Source: Frondihabitans sp. PhB188
Lineage (GTDB): Bacteria; Actinomycetota; Actinomycetes; Actinomycetales; Microbacteriaceae
Assembly (NCBI RefSeq): GCF_003752365.1
Contig: NZ_RJUO01000001.1
Location: forward strand, 1-64,000
Length of the DNA: 64,000 bases
Direction: 5' to 3'
Part shown: positions 36,792-45,890 of the stretch, piece after piece
How positions within the stretch are numbered: position 1 is the stretch's first letter
How the letters are laid out: each line of letters starts with the position of its first letter
The notes under the pieces: generated by a model
The model's input: the letters and a program-made list of their open reading frames with translations, nothing else
Told to the model about the DNA's origin: nothing
Database searches by the model: none
Made by a program: the position numbers and the translations under genes

Positions 36792-38426
36792 ATGTCCACA
36801 CGTGTCGCTCCGCCTGTCGCGGCCCCGCCTGCCGCGGCGGTGCCGTCGAGCCGCGCGCTGAAGGTGTGGGCGGCGCTCGGCGGGGTCCTCGCCCTGATCG
36901 CGTTCCTCGCGTCGGCCGAGGCGGTCGCCGTCGTGATCGGCGCCGGGTCCAGCCCGCTCGTGGGCGTCGGCGGCGCGGTCATCGACCTCGCGCCGCCCGG
37001 GGCGAAGAACCTGATGGTGGCACTCTTCGGCACCGGCGACAAGGCTGCGCTCTTCGCGCTCATGGGGGTTCTGCTCGTGATCATCACGGCGGGCGCCGGG
37101 CTGCTCGAACGCAGCCGGCCACCGTTGGGGCGCGTGGTGTTCGGCGTCGGCGGGCTGCTGGCGATCCTCGCCGTGCGCACCCGTGCCGGAGCGGGCAACT
37201 TCGACATCGTGCCGTCGCTCGTCGGGGCCATCGTCGCCACTCTCGTGCTCCATGCCGTGATCGCGCGGCTGTTCCGGTGGGAGGCCGCCGCACGGTACGA
37301 CGCCGGCGAGATGGAGGTGCGGCCGAAGCTGTCGCCCGCCATGCGGTCGTCGGGCCTGGAACGGCGCGCGTTCTTCCGCTGGACCGCCCTCAGCGCTGCG
37401 GCGTGGGCCGTGGTCGGGGCGGGTGCCCGAGTGATCAACGGCGCCGTCGTCAATGCGGAGGCACTGCGTGCCGCGGTGAAGCTGCCGGCCGCTGCCGTGA
37501 CCGAGGATGCGGCTCCGGCGGGGGCTTCGCTCTCGGTCGCCGGCATCACGCCGTACATCACGCCCAACGCCGACTTCTACCGGATCGACACGGCGCTCTC
37601 CGTGCCGCAGATCGACCCGTCGACGTGGAGCCTGCAGATCGAGGGGCTCGTCGAGACGCCCATCACCCTGACCTGGAAGCAGCTGCTCGACCTTCCGCTC
37701 GTCGAGCACACGGCCACGCTGTCGTGCGTGTCGAACGAGGTCGGAGGCGACCTCATCGGCAACGCGCGCTGGCTCGGCTATCCGATCCGGGAGCTGCTCA
37801 AGCGCGGGGCTCCCGACGCGTCGGCCGACATGGTGCTGTCGCGGAGCATCGACGGCTTCACCGCCGGCACGCCGCTGTCGGTGCTGCAGGACGACTCGAC
37901 GCAGGCGCTCCTCGCGATCGGGATGAACGGTGAGCCTCTGCCGCTCGAGCATGGATTTCCGGTGCGGATGGTCGTGCCCGGCCTGTTCGGCTACGTGAGC
38001 GCCACGAAGTGGGTGACGTCGCTGAAGGTCACGCGCTTCGCCGACGAGAAGGCGTACTGGTCGACGCGCGGGTGGACCGAGAAGGGGCCGGCGAAGCTGG
38101 AGTCGCGCATCGACACCCCGTCGGGCTCGAAGACCGTGTCGGCGGGCACCGTGCCGATCGCCGGCGTCGCGTGGGAGCCCCACACCGGCGTCGCCGCCGT
38201 CGAGATCCGCGTCGACAACGGTGACTGGGTCGAGGCGACGCTCGCCGATTCGATCAGCGACGACACCTGGCGGCAGTGGGTGTACCGGTGGGACGCCACG
38301 AAGGGCCGGCACCGGATCCAGGTGCGGGCGACGTCGAAAGACGGCAAGCGGCAGACGGCGAAGTACGTTCCGCCGGCTCCCGACGGAGCCGAGGGCTGGG
38401 ACGAAGTGACGGTCACCGTGGCCTGA
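36792..38426 (+). CDS. Membrane-bound molybdopterin-dependent oxidoreductase (sulfite oxidase fold)
   Basis: 544 residues. About five membrane segments at the N-terminus (residues 20-220) are followed by an extracytoplasmic molybdopterin domain. The Mo-ligand Cys is in TATLSCVSNEVGGDLIGNAR, and the fold continues with TWKQLLDLPL and PVRMVVPGLFGYVSATKWV. The C-terminal dimerisation/Ig-like domain (VPIAGVAWEPHTGVAAVEIR) completes a sulfite-oxidase-like protein. The substrate cannot be told from sequence. Leaderless start. Confidence 0.9.
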   Translation: MSTRVAPPVAAPPAAAVPSSRALKVWAALGGVLALIAFLASAEAVAVVIGAGSSPLVGVGGAVIDLAPPGAKNLMVALFGTGDKAALFALMGVLLVIITAGAGLLERSRPPLGRVVFGVGGLLAILAVRTRAGAGNFDIVPSLVGAIVATLVLHAVIARLFRWEAAARYDAGEMEVRPKLSPAMRSSGLERRAFFRWTALSAAAWAVVGAGARVINGAVVNAEALRAAVKLPAAAVTEDAAPAGASLSVAGITPYITPNADFYRIDTALSVPQIDPSTWSLQIEGLVETPITLTWKQLLDLPLVEHTATLSCVSNEVGGDLIGNARWLGYPIRELLKRGAPDASADMVLSRSIDGFTAGTPLSVLQDDSTQALLAIGMNGEPLPLEHGFPVRMVVPGLFGYVSATKWVTSLKVTRFADEKAYWSTRGWTEKGPAKLESRIDTPSGSKTVSAGTVPIAGVAWEPHTGVAAVEIRVDNGDWVEATLADSISDDTWRQWVYRWDATKGRHRIQVRATSKDGKRQTAKYVPPAPDGAEGWDEVTVTVA

Positions 38427-38460
38427 GGCCTGGCGCCGGTCGTGGGTGGCCGAGCCGCCG

Positions 38461-38700
38461 CTAGTGGCCGGCGACGAGGAGGCTTGCGAAGGCGAGGGTG
38501 CCGGTGGCGCCGAGTCCGACGAGGATCGAGCAGGCCACGGTGACGACACGCTGGCGTCGACGCTCGGCTGCACGGACGAGGCGGCGGCTCGCCGACTCAT
38601 CGAGAGCCCGCAGCACGTCTGAGTCCACGAGAGATGAGGCCGCTACCGAGGCCGTCTGGCGCCGAACTGCGGTGAGTCGCGGGGGAGTGATGGTGGTCAT
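38461..38700 (-). CDS. Small single-pass membrane protein
   Basis: 79 residues from ATG 38700. Polar basic N-terminus of 50 residues, then one C-terminal hydrophobic segment (VVTVACSILVGLGATGTLAF). No family recognised. The frame is open further upstream, but that part lacks a ribosome site. Convergent with the oxidoreductase gene. Confidence 0.55.
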   Translation of the reverse strand: MTTITPPRLTAVRRQTASVAASSLVDSDVLRALDESASRRLVRAAERRRQRVVTVACSILVGLGATGTLAFASLLVAGH

Positions 38701-38846
38701 GGCTGCCTCGAGTCGTCGAATGCCTGCTTTCAGACGACTGTTCGGAGGCCCCGAGCAGGAAGGTGGGTATTCGCTGAGATTCGTCTCCGGCGGCCCCGAG
38801 CGGGTTGCACGTGGGTGCACCCCGCACCCGCGACGTCCAATGGGCC

Positions 38847-39146
38847 ATGGCAGTCCAGAACGCGACGATCGTGGCCGTCATCGGCGCGCGGTCGGCAGAG
38901 GTCATCACGGCCCTGGGAGAGTCGCACGGAGTCGACGCACTCGTGCTCGGCGAACCCGACGACCACGGCACCAAGCGGATCAGCGCGTCGAACGCTCCGT
39001 ACGTCGTCCACGACGCGGACCCGCTTGGTCACGTCGCCCATGCGTGGGTCGAGTTCTACGACGATCGCTCGACGGCCGGCGCCCTCGAGCTCGAGGCGGC
39101 GCTCGCCGCCCCACTCCGCCCCGCCCCGCCGCGCCGACGCGTCTAG
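38847..39146 (+). CDS. Hypothetical protein of 99 residues
   Basis: ATG 38847 opens a frame coding for NATIVAVIGARSAEVITALG and then a mixed alpha/beta stretch. The beginning resembles a nucleotide-binding beta-alpha turn, but no motif is complete. Codon use (third-base G/C) is like the neighbours, which supports it being real. Its last codons run into a repeat of TCTAGTCGCGATT. No function proposed. Confidence 0.55.
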   Translation: MAVQNATIVAVIGARSAEVITALGESHGVDALVLGEPDDHGTKRISASNAPYVVHDADPLGHVAHAWVEFYDDRSTAGALELEAALAAPLRPAPPRRRV

Positions 39147-39207
39147 TCGCGATTCCGGCATCTAGTCGCGAATAAACGCGCCGAGAAGTCGGATTCGCGA
39201 CTAGATG
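39142..39207. repeat. CTAGTCGCGAAT word repeated, one copy inverted
   Basis: TCTAGTCGCGATT at 39142-39154 is repeated at 39161 as TCTAGTCGCGAAT. The arms 39159-39173 and 39193-39207 are perfect 15-bp complements. Between two converging genes; likely a bidirectional terminator built like the one at 17.7 kb but with a different word. Confidence 0.75.
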
Positions 39208-39238
39208 AGGCCGCGGAGGGCACGCCGCCCCCGCCCCC

Positions 39239-40765
39239 CTACGGCGTCGGCGCGAACGTCGGCACCGGCGGCACCGAGAACGTGATGTGCGGCACGGTGA
39301 CCGGGTCGGTCGCGAAGTCGAAGTCCGGGTCGACCACCGACGGGTCACCGCCCGGCGAGGGGTTCGACGACGACGTCGGCGCGAACCCGGTCAGTGCGCC
39401 GGCGGCGAGGCTCCCGACGAGTGCCAGCGTCGCGAGCGCGGCGATCCCGAGCCGGTAGCGGAATGCCAGCCGCCCGCCGAACCGGTGCGGCACGCTGGCC
39501 GTCGTCATGATCGCCTCGCACAGCGCGAAGATCGCGATCGCGGCGGTGACCACCCCGATCGCGACGAGCGGGGCGACCGAGGCGCCGCCCGAGACGACGC
39601 TCCACCCCGTCAAATATGCCGAGAGTCCGACGACGGCGGTGGCGAGCGCTGTCCAGAGGGCGAGCTCCTGACGGAGCGTTCCGAACCGGTTGGCCGTGCC
39701 GTACCAGGCGTAGCCGGTGCGGGCCCGGGCCGTCCGGAGCACGCGGCGGTCGTCCTGCGCGGCGATCGACAGCGCGGCGACCTCGAGCAGGGCCGAGACC
39801 CCGAGGGCGCAGGAACTCGCCCACACCGACACGGGCGCAGCCACCCCGGCGGCCGCCAGCGCCGCGAGCCCCGCCGCCGCGAGCGCCCGCGCCACCCCGA
39901 ACCCGCGGAACTCCGACCGGCGCACCCGCCGGTACGCCTCCGGCAGCCGCTGCAGGTACCCGCGGTACCAGGCGCCGGCGAGGGCGCAGCCGATGAGGCC
40001 GATCACCACTCCGGCAACGGTCATCGGCCAGGCGCGTGTCGAGACGAACAGCAGCGCGGGCAGGAAGGCCGCGATCAGCGGAGCCGACCCCGCGGCCCGC
40101 CGGCGCCACGTGACGACGGCGTCGAGCAGCTCGCGCGACTCGGAGTCGCCCGGGTCGGCCTGAAGCAGCGTCGTCAGGGCGTCGGTCTGCTCGCCGACGG
40201 CCGAGTACTCCACACGCGACTTGAGGAGCGCGCGGTTCTGCGGCTCCAGCTCGAGCGCCTGGTCGAGCAGCCGGATGGCCTCGGGGTCGTTGCCGTAGTC
40301 GTGCTCGATCATCGCGGCCAGGTCGACCATCGACGAGGAGCCGCGGCTCAGCTCGAGGGCGCGCTCGTACGCCTGGCGGCCGATGGCGCGCTCGCGGGCC
40401 GAGCGGGCTCCGAGGTAGGTGAGCGCGTAGTTGATGTGCGCCGCCGGGTGGTCGGGCGCGAGCTGCAGCACGACGTCGAGGTGCTTCCGGGCGGCCTCCT
40501 TGCGGCCGCCCCGCAGGATGATGTTGGCCAGCATGATGCGCGGCCCGGGTGCGTTCGGCGCGGCGGCCACGGCCTCGCGGGCGCGCACCTCGGCGCGCGG
40601 CAGGTCGCCGAGGTCGGCCTGCAGCGAGGCGAGCTCGGTCAGCAGCCTGGGGTGGCCGGGGTGCTCGACGACGGCTGCTCCGACGAGCTCGAAGGCGCGC
40701 TGCGTCTGCCCCAGCCCCTCGAAGGTGAGGGCCTGGTGCAAGACGGCTTCGGGGTCGGTCGCCAT
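39239..40765 (-). CDS. TPR protein with C-terminal membrane domain (paralogue 2)
   Basis: 508 residues. About four tetratricopeptide repeats occupy residues 1-210 (for example FELVGAAVVEHPGHPRLLTE). Then DAVVTWRRRAAG leads into about six membrane segments, and the C-terminus is a Pro/Ser-rich tail after the last segment. It shares the same design and the DAVVTWRRRAA junction with the gene upstream, so the two are tandem paralogues. The start overlaps the upstream stop in a TGATG arrangement (GTG 40768 is an equal alternative). Function unknown. Confidence 0.75.
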   Translation of the reverse strand: MATDPEAVLHQALTFEGLGQTQRAFELVGAAVVEHPGHPRLLTELASLQADLGDLPRAEVRAREAVAAAPNAPGPRIMLANIILRGGRKEAARKHLDVVLQLAPDHPAAHINYALTYLGARSARERAIGRQAYERALELSRGSSSMVDLAAMIEHDYGNDPEAIRLLDQALELEPQNRALLKSRVEYSAVGEQTDALTTLLQADPGDSESRELLDAVVTWRRRAAGSAPLIAAFLPALLFVSTRAWPMTVAGVVIGLIGCALAGAWYRGYLQRLPEAYRRVRRSEFRGFGVARALAAAGLAALAAAGVAAPVSVWASSCALGVSALLEVAALSIAAQDDRRVLRTARARTGYAWYGTANRFGTLRQELALWTALATAVVGLSAYLTGWSVVSGGASVAPLVAIGVVTAAIAIFALCEAIMTTASVPHRFGGRLAFRYRLGIAALATLALVGSLAAGALTGFAPTSSSNPSPGGDPSVVDPDFDFATDPVTVPHITFSVPPVPTFAPTP

Positions 40766-42318
40766 CACGGGAAGCAGGGGGTCGAGGGCGTGAAGGCGTG
40801 CGGGTGCGTGTAGGCGCAGGCCCCGGAGGCGGGTTCGGCAGGGTCGGGGGTGTAGGGAGCGGGGTGGAGGGTCGAGACGGGGCGGGGAGTTCCTGCGCCG
40901 TCATCGAGCGTGAAGCCCGTGGCGGCGCCCACCGCGAAGCTGCCCATCGTCAGCGCGACAGCCATCACGGAGAGGGCCCGGCGGGCACGAAACAGGCGCA
41001 TCCGACTGCGCGTGAGCGGCACGCTCTGGTGCGACGCGACGGTCTCGACGAGCGTGTAGATCGTGATGACGGCGAACGCGGCGCCGACGGCGGCGAACGG
41101 GATCACGTCGGCGGTGGGGTCGACGTCGTTGCGGACGTAGGGGGTGACCGCGATGACGAGGCCGATGACGGCGGTCGCGACTGCGGTCCAGGCGCCGAGT
41201 TCGAGGCGTCGTCGGGCGAAGCGGTAGGCGGTTCCGTACGCGGACGCCGCGCCGGGCTGGGCACGGTAGAGAATCCGGTGGTCGTCGCGCGCGATCAGCA
41301 CGAAGACGGCGAAGTCGATCAGGGAGGCGATCAGCAGCAGGAACGCGGCGGCATCCCTTGAGGCCACCGCCACCGCCGCACCGACCGCCATCACCACCAG
41401 CCCGGCCGCCGCCCCGCCGACCACGAGTGGACCTTGCCTGAACTCGGTGCGCCTCAGCGCCAGGTACGCCGGGGGCAGCCCGCGGCGGAAGTCGCGGTAG
41501 GCGGCTCCGGCCAGCGCGCACACCACGAGGGAGGCGACGGCTCCGACCGCCGGGAGCGCGGGGGAGAGGTCGAGCACGAGCAGCAGCCCCGGCAGGAGCG
41601 CGGCGAGCAGGAGCGGGGTCGCGGCCGCGCGCCGACGCCAGGTGACGACGGCGTCGAGGAGTGACCGCGAGGGGCCGTCGGTCGGGTCGAGCGTGAGCAG
41701 GTCGAGGGCGCGCGACGCCTGCTCGGCCAGGGGTGCCAGCTCGGCCCGGACGACCTGCAGCGGCTGGTTCGTCGGGTCGGTCTCGAGCGCGGCGTTCGTG
41801 AGGCGCAGGGCTTCGGCGTCGTGGCCGAAGTGGCGCTCGATGGTGATCGCCGTGAGGTATGCACGGGTCGAGCCGCGGGTGAGCTCGAGGCTGCGGCGGG
41901 AGGCGGAGCGGGCCAGGGTCTCGTCGGCGAGGTGCGCGTTGCCGTCGCCCTCGCCGAGGTAAGTGATCGCCAGCTGCAGATGGGCTTCGGCGAGGTCGGG
42001 CGAGACCGCGAGCAGGTCGAGGAGGGCGGACCGAGCTTCGTCGAGGTGGCCGAGGAGCGACATGACGGTGGCCCAGGCAACGCGGAACGTCAGCCTGTCG
42101 GGCTCGGCGGCGATGACCTCGCGAAGGGTGCTCTCGGCCAAGATGAGACCCCAGCGGGTGCCGGCGTCGGTGAGCAGGAGAGCGTGCTCGAACAGCAGGT
42201 CGGGGTTCTCGGGGTCGGCGCCGAGGGCGTCGTCGATGAGTGTGCGGGCGCGGTCGTGCTGGCCGAGCCCGCGCAGCTGATCGGCCCGGGTGATGATCCC
42301 CTCTGCGTCCCCCTCCAT
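40765..42318 (-). CDS. TPR protein with C-terminal membrane domain (paralogue 1)
   Basis: 517 residues. TPR units in residues 1-215 (LGQHDRARTLIDDALGADPE is typical), then DAVVTWRRRAAATPLLLAAL and about six membrane segments, ending in a Pro-rich tail with one Cys. Middle gene of an operon: 6 bases after the AAA ATPase and overlapping the next paralogue. TPRs on the inside and a membrane half suggest a scaffold that receives the ATPase at the membrane. Confidence 0.75.
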   Translation of the reverse strand: MEGDAEGIITRADQLRGLGQHDRARTLIDDALGADPENPDLLFEHALLLTDAGTRWGLILAESTLREVIAAEPDRLTFRVAWATVMSLLGHLDEARSALLDLLAVSPDLAEAHLQLAITYLGEGDGNAHLADETLARSASRRSLELTRGSTRAYLTAITIERHFGHDAEALRLTNAALETDPTNQPLQVVRAELAPLAEQASRALDLLTLDPTDGPSRSLLDAVVTWRRRAAATPLLLAALLPGLLLVLDLSPALPAVGAVASLVVCALAGAAYRDFRRGLPPAYLALRRTEFRQGPLVVGGAAAGLVVMAVGAAVAVASRDAAAFLLLIASLIDFAVFVLIARDDHRILYRAQPGAASAYGTAYRFARRRLELGAWTAVATAVIGLVIAVTPYVRNDVDPTADVIPFAAVGAAFAVITIYTLVETVASHQSVPLTRSRMRLFRARRALSVMAVALTMGSFAVGAATGFTLDDGAGTPRPVSTLHPAPYTPDPAEPASGACAYTHPHAFTPSTPCFP

Positions 42319-42324
42319 CGGTCG

Positions 42325-43629
42325 CTAGAGAATCCGCTTCTGCTTGAGGTACTCGACGAGGTCGTCGTAGCGGCCGTCGGCGTTGGCGAAGCTGGCGACG
42401 TTCTTGGCGCTGACGAGCCAGGAGCCGGTGCTCGGCTTGACCTGCTTGAGCACGGTCTCGAGGTCTTTCATGCCGATCGGCTCGATGACGCCCGACTTGA
42501 TCGACCGGGTCATCGCCTGTTCGGCCGCAGAGGCGACGAGGTGCTCGAGGTCGGCGCCCGAGAAGCCGTCGGTGCGGTCGACGAGCTTCTGCAGCTGGAT
42601 GCCGGCGATGGGGCGGCGTTCGAGGTGGTGCGTGAGGATCGCCTCGCGCGCCGGGGCGTCGGGCGGGAGCACGAGCATCATGCGGTCGAAGCGGCCGGGG
42701 CGCAAGAGCGACGCATCGACGTCCCACGGCGAGTTGGTGGCCCCGAGCACGAATAGGCCGTCGTTGTCGGCGACCATCGAGTCGAGCTCGAGCAGCAGCT
42801 GGTCGACCATGAGGCGGAGCCCCGACCAGCCGGCGCCGAGGCCGGAGCGGCGGGCGCCGATGGCGTCGAGCTCGTCGAGAAAGAGCACGGCGGGCGCGAG
42901 GCTGCGGGCCTTCTCGAACAGGTTGTGGAGGTTGCGCTCGGTCTCGCCCTGGTAGCTGCCGACGATGTCGCTGATTCCGACGGTGATGAACCGAGCGCCG
43001 AGCTCGCCCGCGATCGCCTTGGCCATGAACGTCTTGCCGCAGCCGGGAGGGCCGTAGAGCAGGAGCCCGCCTCGAAGCGTCTTGCCGAACGCCGCGGCGA
43101 CCTCCGGGTGCTTCATCGGCTCGAGGAACGACTCGCGGATCCGCTGCTTGACCACCTCCAGGCCGCCGACATCGGCCAGCGTCACCGTGGGGATCTCGAC
43201 GTCGAGGGAGGGGACGACCGCGTCGTCACCGGGCTGAATGGCGATGCGCCCGTCGTCCGTGCCGTCGGCGTCGTCGCTCACGAATGGCGCGGGGACGTCT
43301 TGCGGGCCGAGGTCGGCCTCGGCGCGGTGCCAGTCGAACGCAGTCGGCTCGGCGGTGGCGGATGCGGCGGCCGGGGCGGCGGGAGGTTCGGCGGAGGGGG
43401 CTGCTGGCTGGGGAGCCGAAGTTCCTGCGAGGGCTGCACTCGCCCCCGCGATCACCGTGAGCGCGGTGGCGCTGGTCGGCTCGGTGCGGAGGATGCGCGA
43501 CGCGTGCTCGAGCGCCTCGGCGTGACGCCCGCGTTCGAGCAGCAGCTCGGCGACCTGGCCCCGCAGCTCGGCGTTGTCGGGCTCGGCCTCGAGGGCGCGG
43601 AAGAGGCTGTCGAAGAGGGCGTCGTTCAC
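42325..43629 (-). CDS. AAA ATPase with N-terminal TPR segment
   Basis: 434 residues from GTG 43629. Residues 1-60 contain TPR-like helices (LFRALEAEPDNAELRGQVAE), then an Ala/Pro-rich linker. The AAA domain has Walker A GPPGCGKTFMAKAIAGEL, Walker B VLFLDELDAIG, sensor 1 LGATNSPWDVD and the arginine-finger region RPGRFDR, with an FtsH/VCP-like C-terminal helical lid (GFSGADLEHLV). One ATPase domain only. A TGTGGATAAC box and TACGGT-N6-GTG precede the start. Head of a three-gene operon with two TPR-membrane proteins. Confidence 0.88.
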   Translation of the reverse strand: MNDALFDSLFRALEAEPDNAELRGQVAELLLERGRHAEALEHASRILRTEPTSATALTVIAGASAALAGTSAPQPAAPSAEPPAAPAAASATAEPTAFDWHRAEADLGPQDVPAPFVSDDADGTDDGRIAIQPGDDAVVPSLDVEIPTVTLADVGGLEVVKQRIRESFLEPMKHPEVAAAFGKTLRGGLLLYGPPGCGKTFMAKAIAGELGARFITVGISDIVGSYQGETERNLHNLFEKARSLAPAVLFLDELDAIGARRSGLGAGWSGLRLMVDQLLLELDSMVADNDGLFVLGATNSPWDVDASLLRPGRFDRMMLVLPPDAPAREAILTHHLERRPIAGIQLQKLVDRTDGFSGADLEHLVASAAEQAMTRSIKSGVIEPIGMKDLETVLKQVKPSTGSWLVSAKNVASFANADGRYDDLVEYLKQKRIL

Positions 43630-43675
43630 ACGTCCACCGTAGACGACCCCGTCGACCCCGGCAGAGTTATCCACA
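43630..43675 (-). promoter_or_regulatory. Promoter of the AAA/TPR operon with TGTGGATAAC box
   Basis: TGTGGATAAC (minus strand, 43675-43666) stands 36 bases before GTG 43629. TACGGT (43641-43636) stands six bases before it. Both features repeat the layout at the RecQ, SNF2 and oxidoreductase genes. Confidence 0.6.
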
Positions 43676-43772
43676 GGGCCAGAACTGCCTACAGGCGCAG
43701 GAACTGGCGCGCCGCCGTCGGGCCCGCCCGCCCGCGCCCCGCCTGCCGCCCCCCGCCTTCCCCTTTCGGGAC

Positions 43773-43808
43773 ACTTTCCCTGTGCGTGAATTCACGCGCA
43801 GGGAAAGT
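43773..43808 (-). terminator. 36-base loopless palindrome
   Basis: ACTTTCCCTGTGCGTGAA (43773-43790) and 43791-43808 are complementary with a single wobble and no loop; GAATTC is at the centre. It lies 42 bases after the stop of the minus-strand gene at 43851, so a terminator is likely. A regulatory site for the AAA operon is the alternative. Confidence 0.6.
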
Positions 43809-43850
43809 CGCTCCGACCGCAACAGGGTCACCCCCGTGACGGCGCTCGGC

Positions 43851-44219
43851 TCACGCCTCGTACGGCGCCGGCCCGCCCTGCTCGTCCCACGCCCACATCG
43901 GCCCGCGCAGCTCGCTCCAGCCGAAGGCGGACTCCGAGATGAAGTCCTGCAGGTCGTTGTAGAACTGCGAGGCGATCTCGTCGACGGAGCGCGGCTCGAA
44001 CAGCGAGACGTTCAGCTGCTCGTCGGCGATCGTGACGCGCGCGCCGAAGTCGTTCTCGCCGACGACCGTGCTCCCGGCGACAGCCTTGCCATGGTCGTCG
44101 ACGATCTCGATGCGGAGGGTGCGGAACTCGTCGTCGCTCAGCAGAAAGCGGCAGATCCGCATCCAGCTCTCGTGCACGGCGCCCGATCGGTAATCGTCGA
44201 TGGTCCGCGGGGTGTCCAT
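43851..44219 (-). CDS. Hypothetical protein of 122 residues
   Basis: Soluble, acidic, mixed alpha/beta. Features TIDDYRSGAVHESWMRICRF at the N-terminus and FGWSELRGPMWAWDEQGGPA near the C-terminus, a Trp-rich end. No family recognised. Start ATG 44219 lies 9 bases after murJ, so the two are probably co-transcribed; GTG 44225 is an alternative. Confidence 0.65.
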   Translation of the reverse strand: MDTPRTIDDYRSGAVHESWMRICRFLLSDDEFRTLRIEIVDDHGKAVAGSTVVGENDFGARVTIADEQLNVSLFEPRSVDEIASQFYNDLQDFISESAFGWSELRGPMWAWDEQGGPAPYEA

Positions 44220-44228
44220 GACCACACG

Positions 44229-45602
44229 CTACGACGCTGGGTGCGCGAGGCGCCGCAGCCCCACCCGCACCCCGGCACGCCTTCGTATCAGCACCAGCGC
44301 CACACCGACCCCCACCGCATTCGCCACCCCGACCCCCACGGCGACACCCAGCACGACTTGCTCGTCCGGCAGCAGGGCCGACGCGACGACGGCGCTCGCC
44401 GCAGTCACCACCGCCACCACCCCCTGCGGCACGAACGCCAGCCGTGCCCGCCTCACCGCGTACAGCACCCGGGTGCAGACGTAGAGCAGCGCGAACGGAA
44501 TCATCCCCGGCGCCAGGCAGATCACCACCGTGCCGATCACGTCGGTGTTCCAGATGATCCGGCTCACGACCGGCGCGAGCACTACGAGCGCCACCACCGA
44601 CGGAGTCATCACCGCCAGCACGAAACCGAGCAGCCGCCCGGCGAGCCGCTCGAGCTCCTGCGGCGACGCCTCGACCAGCGCCTTGGCCTTGGTCGTCGTC
44701 ACCGCGACCACGAACACGCTGAACGGAACAAGCACCAGCAGGTACGCATTCGACAGCGAATTCAGGCTCGGCCCGACGACCCCGGCGGCGGTGAGCCGAG
44801 CCCCGGCCGACGACGACACCGACGAGGTGACGACGAACGCGAGCTGCCCCGCCAGTGTCGCGGCGAACGACCAGAGCGCAGCGTCGCCGATCCTGCCGAG
44901 AGATCTGAAGGCGAGGCGCGGCCGAAACCGGAACCCGCACCGCCACAGCGGCACCACCAGCACCGCCGCCTGCACGACGGCGCCAGCCGTGGCCCCGCCC
45001 GCCGTCAGCAGCACCATCGTCCGGGTCCACTCGTCAGGCGCCACCAACCCCGAGGGCACGAGGCGCAGGAACGCGGCCACCCCTCCGCACGCAACCCCGT
45101 TCGCGGCCACTGGAGCCCAGGCAGCCGCCACCACGTTGCCGTAGGCGTTGAGCAGCTGGGCCGCCACCGCGAATGCGACCGAGAAGAACACCTGCGGGAG
45201 GCACCACAGCGCCAGCCACGTTCCGAGTCGCAGCCAGTCGGCCGGCCAGGATCCGGCGTAGATCCGCACCAGGCCGGGCGCTCCCGCCAGGAGCGCCACC
45301 GTGCCCACCAGCCCGACCAGGAGCGCGGCCGTCACGATGCTGTCGAGCTGCCGCCGCTGCCCCTTCGACACGTACTCCACGAGGTGGGGGAGCAGCACGG
45401 AGGCGAGGACTCCGCCGGCGATCAGCGCGAAGAAGTTCGTCGGCAGCGCGTTCGCGACGTCGAAGATCTGCCCGCCGGGCGACGCGCTCGTGCCGCCGAT
45501 CGCCGCGACAAGGAGGACACTCCGGGCGAAGCCGGTGAGGCGCGAGGCGACGATGCCGGTGGCGACGAGGGTGGTCGTGTGGCGGGTGGAGCGGAGGGAC
45601 AT
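44229..45602 (-). CDS. murJ: MurJ/MviN-like lipid flippase
   Basis: 457 residues, 13-14 membrane segments. The N-terminus TGIVASRLTGFARSVLLVAA and FDVANALPTNFFALIAGGVL are characteristic of the MurJ branch of the MOP superfamily, which moves lipid II across the membrane. This copy is not beside parB or trxB as the main actinobacterial mviN usually is, so it may be a second copy with another lipid-linked substrate. Last native gene before the island. Confidence 0.8.
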   Translation of the reverse strand: MSLRSTRHTTTLVATGIVASRLTGFARSVLLVAAIGGTSASPGGQIFDVANALPTNFFALIAGGVLASVLLPHLVEYVSKGQRRQLDSIVTAALLVGLVGTVALLAGAPGLVRIYAGSWPADWLRLGTWLALWCLPQVFFSVAFAVAAQLLNAYGNVVAAAWAPVAANGVACGGVAAFLRLVPSGLVAPDEWTRTMVLLTAGGATAGAVVQAAVLVVPLWRCGFRFRPRLAFRSLGRIGDAALWSFAATLAGQLAFVVTSSVSSSAGARLTAAGVVGPSLNSLSNAYLLVLVPFSVFVVAVTTTKAKALVEASPQELERLAGRLLGFVLAVMTPSVVALVVLAPVVSRIIWNTDVIGTVVICLAPGMIPFALLYVCTRVLYAVRRARLAFVPQGVVAVVTAASAVVASALLPDEQVVLGVAVGVGVANAVGVGVALVLIRRRAGVRVGLRRLAHPAS

Positions 45603-45890
45603 CCCGAGAGCATTGCAGGCGCTGGAGTCTTAATGCAAAGCTCTACATGTGAGTTTCGAAATTACCCCTGCGTCGCCGCGCTACCCCACCGCGACTCGGA
45701 GCGCGCCGCTCCTGATAGCCGCGCTCGTGTTCCCGGTGTTCGCACTCACGACGACTGAAGTGAGGCGCGGTGCCACTGGCGAGGTGATGCTCTGAGGTAC
45801 AGCCCAACGCAGCACCTCAAGAATGGAAAAACCGCGTCGCTTCAGAGACCAATACGGATCAATGCAACAGATCTGTTTAAGGGGCTAGGA

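Noticed and set aside
32494-43675. TTATCCACA boxes as a replication origin
   Set aside because: Single boxes are spread over 11 kb in front of genes, with no AT-rich unwinding region, no dnaA or dnaN and no cluster.
45603-45890. Direct repeats marking the left island end, compared with 60979-61225
   Set aside because: Visual comparison of the two gaps found no matching word longer than would be expected by chance.
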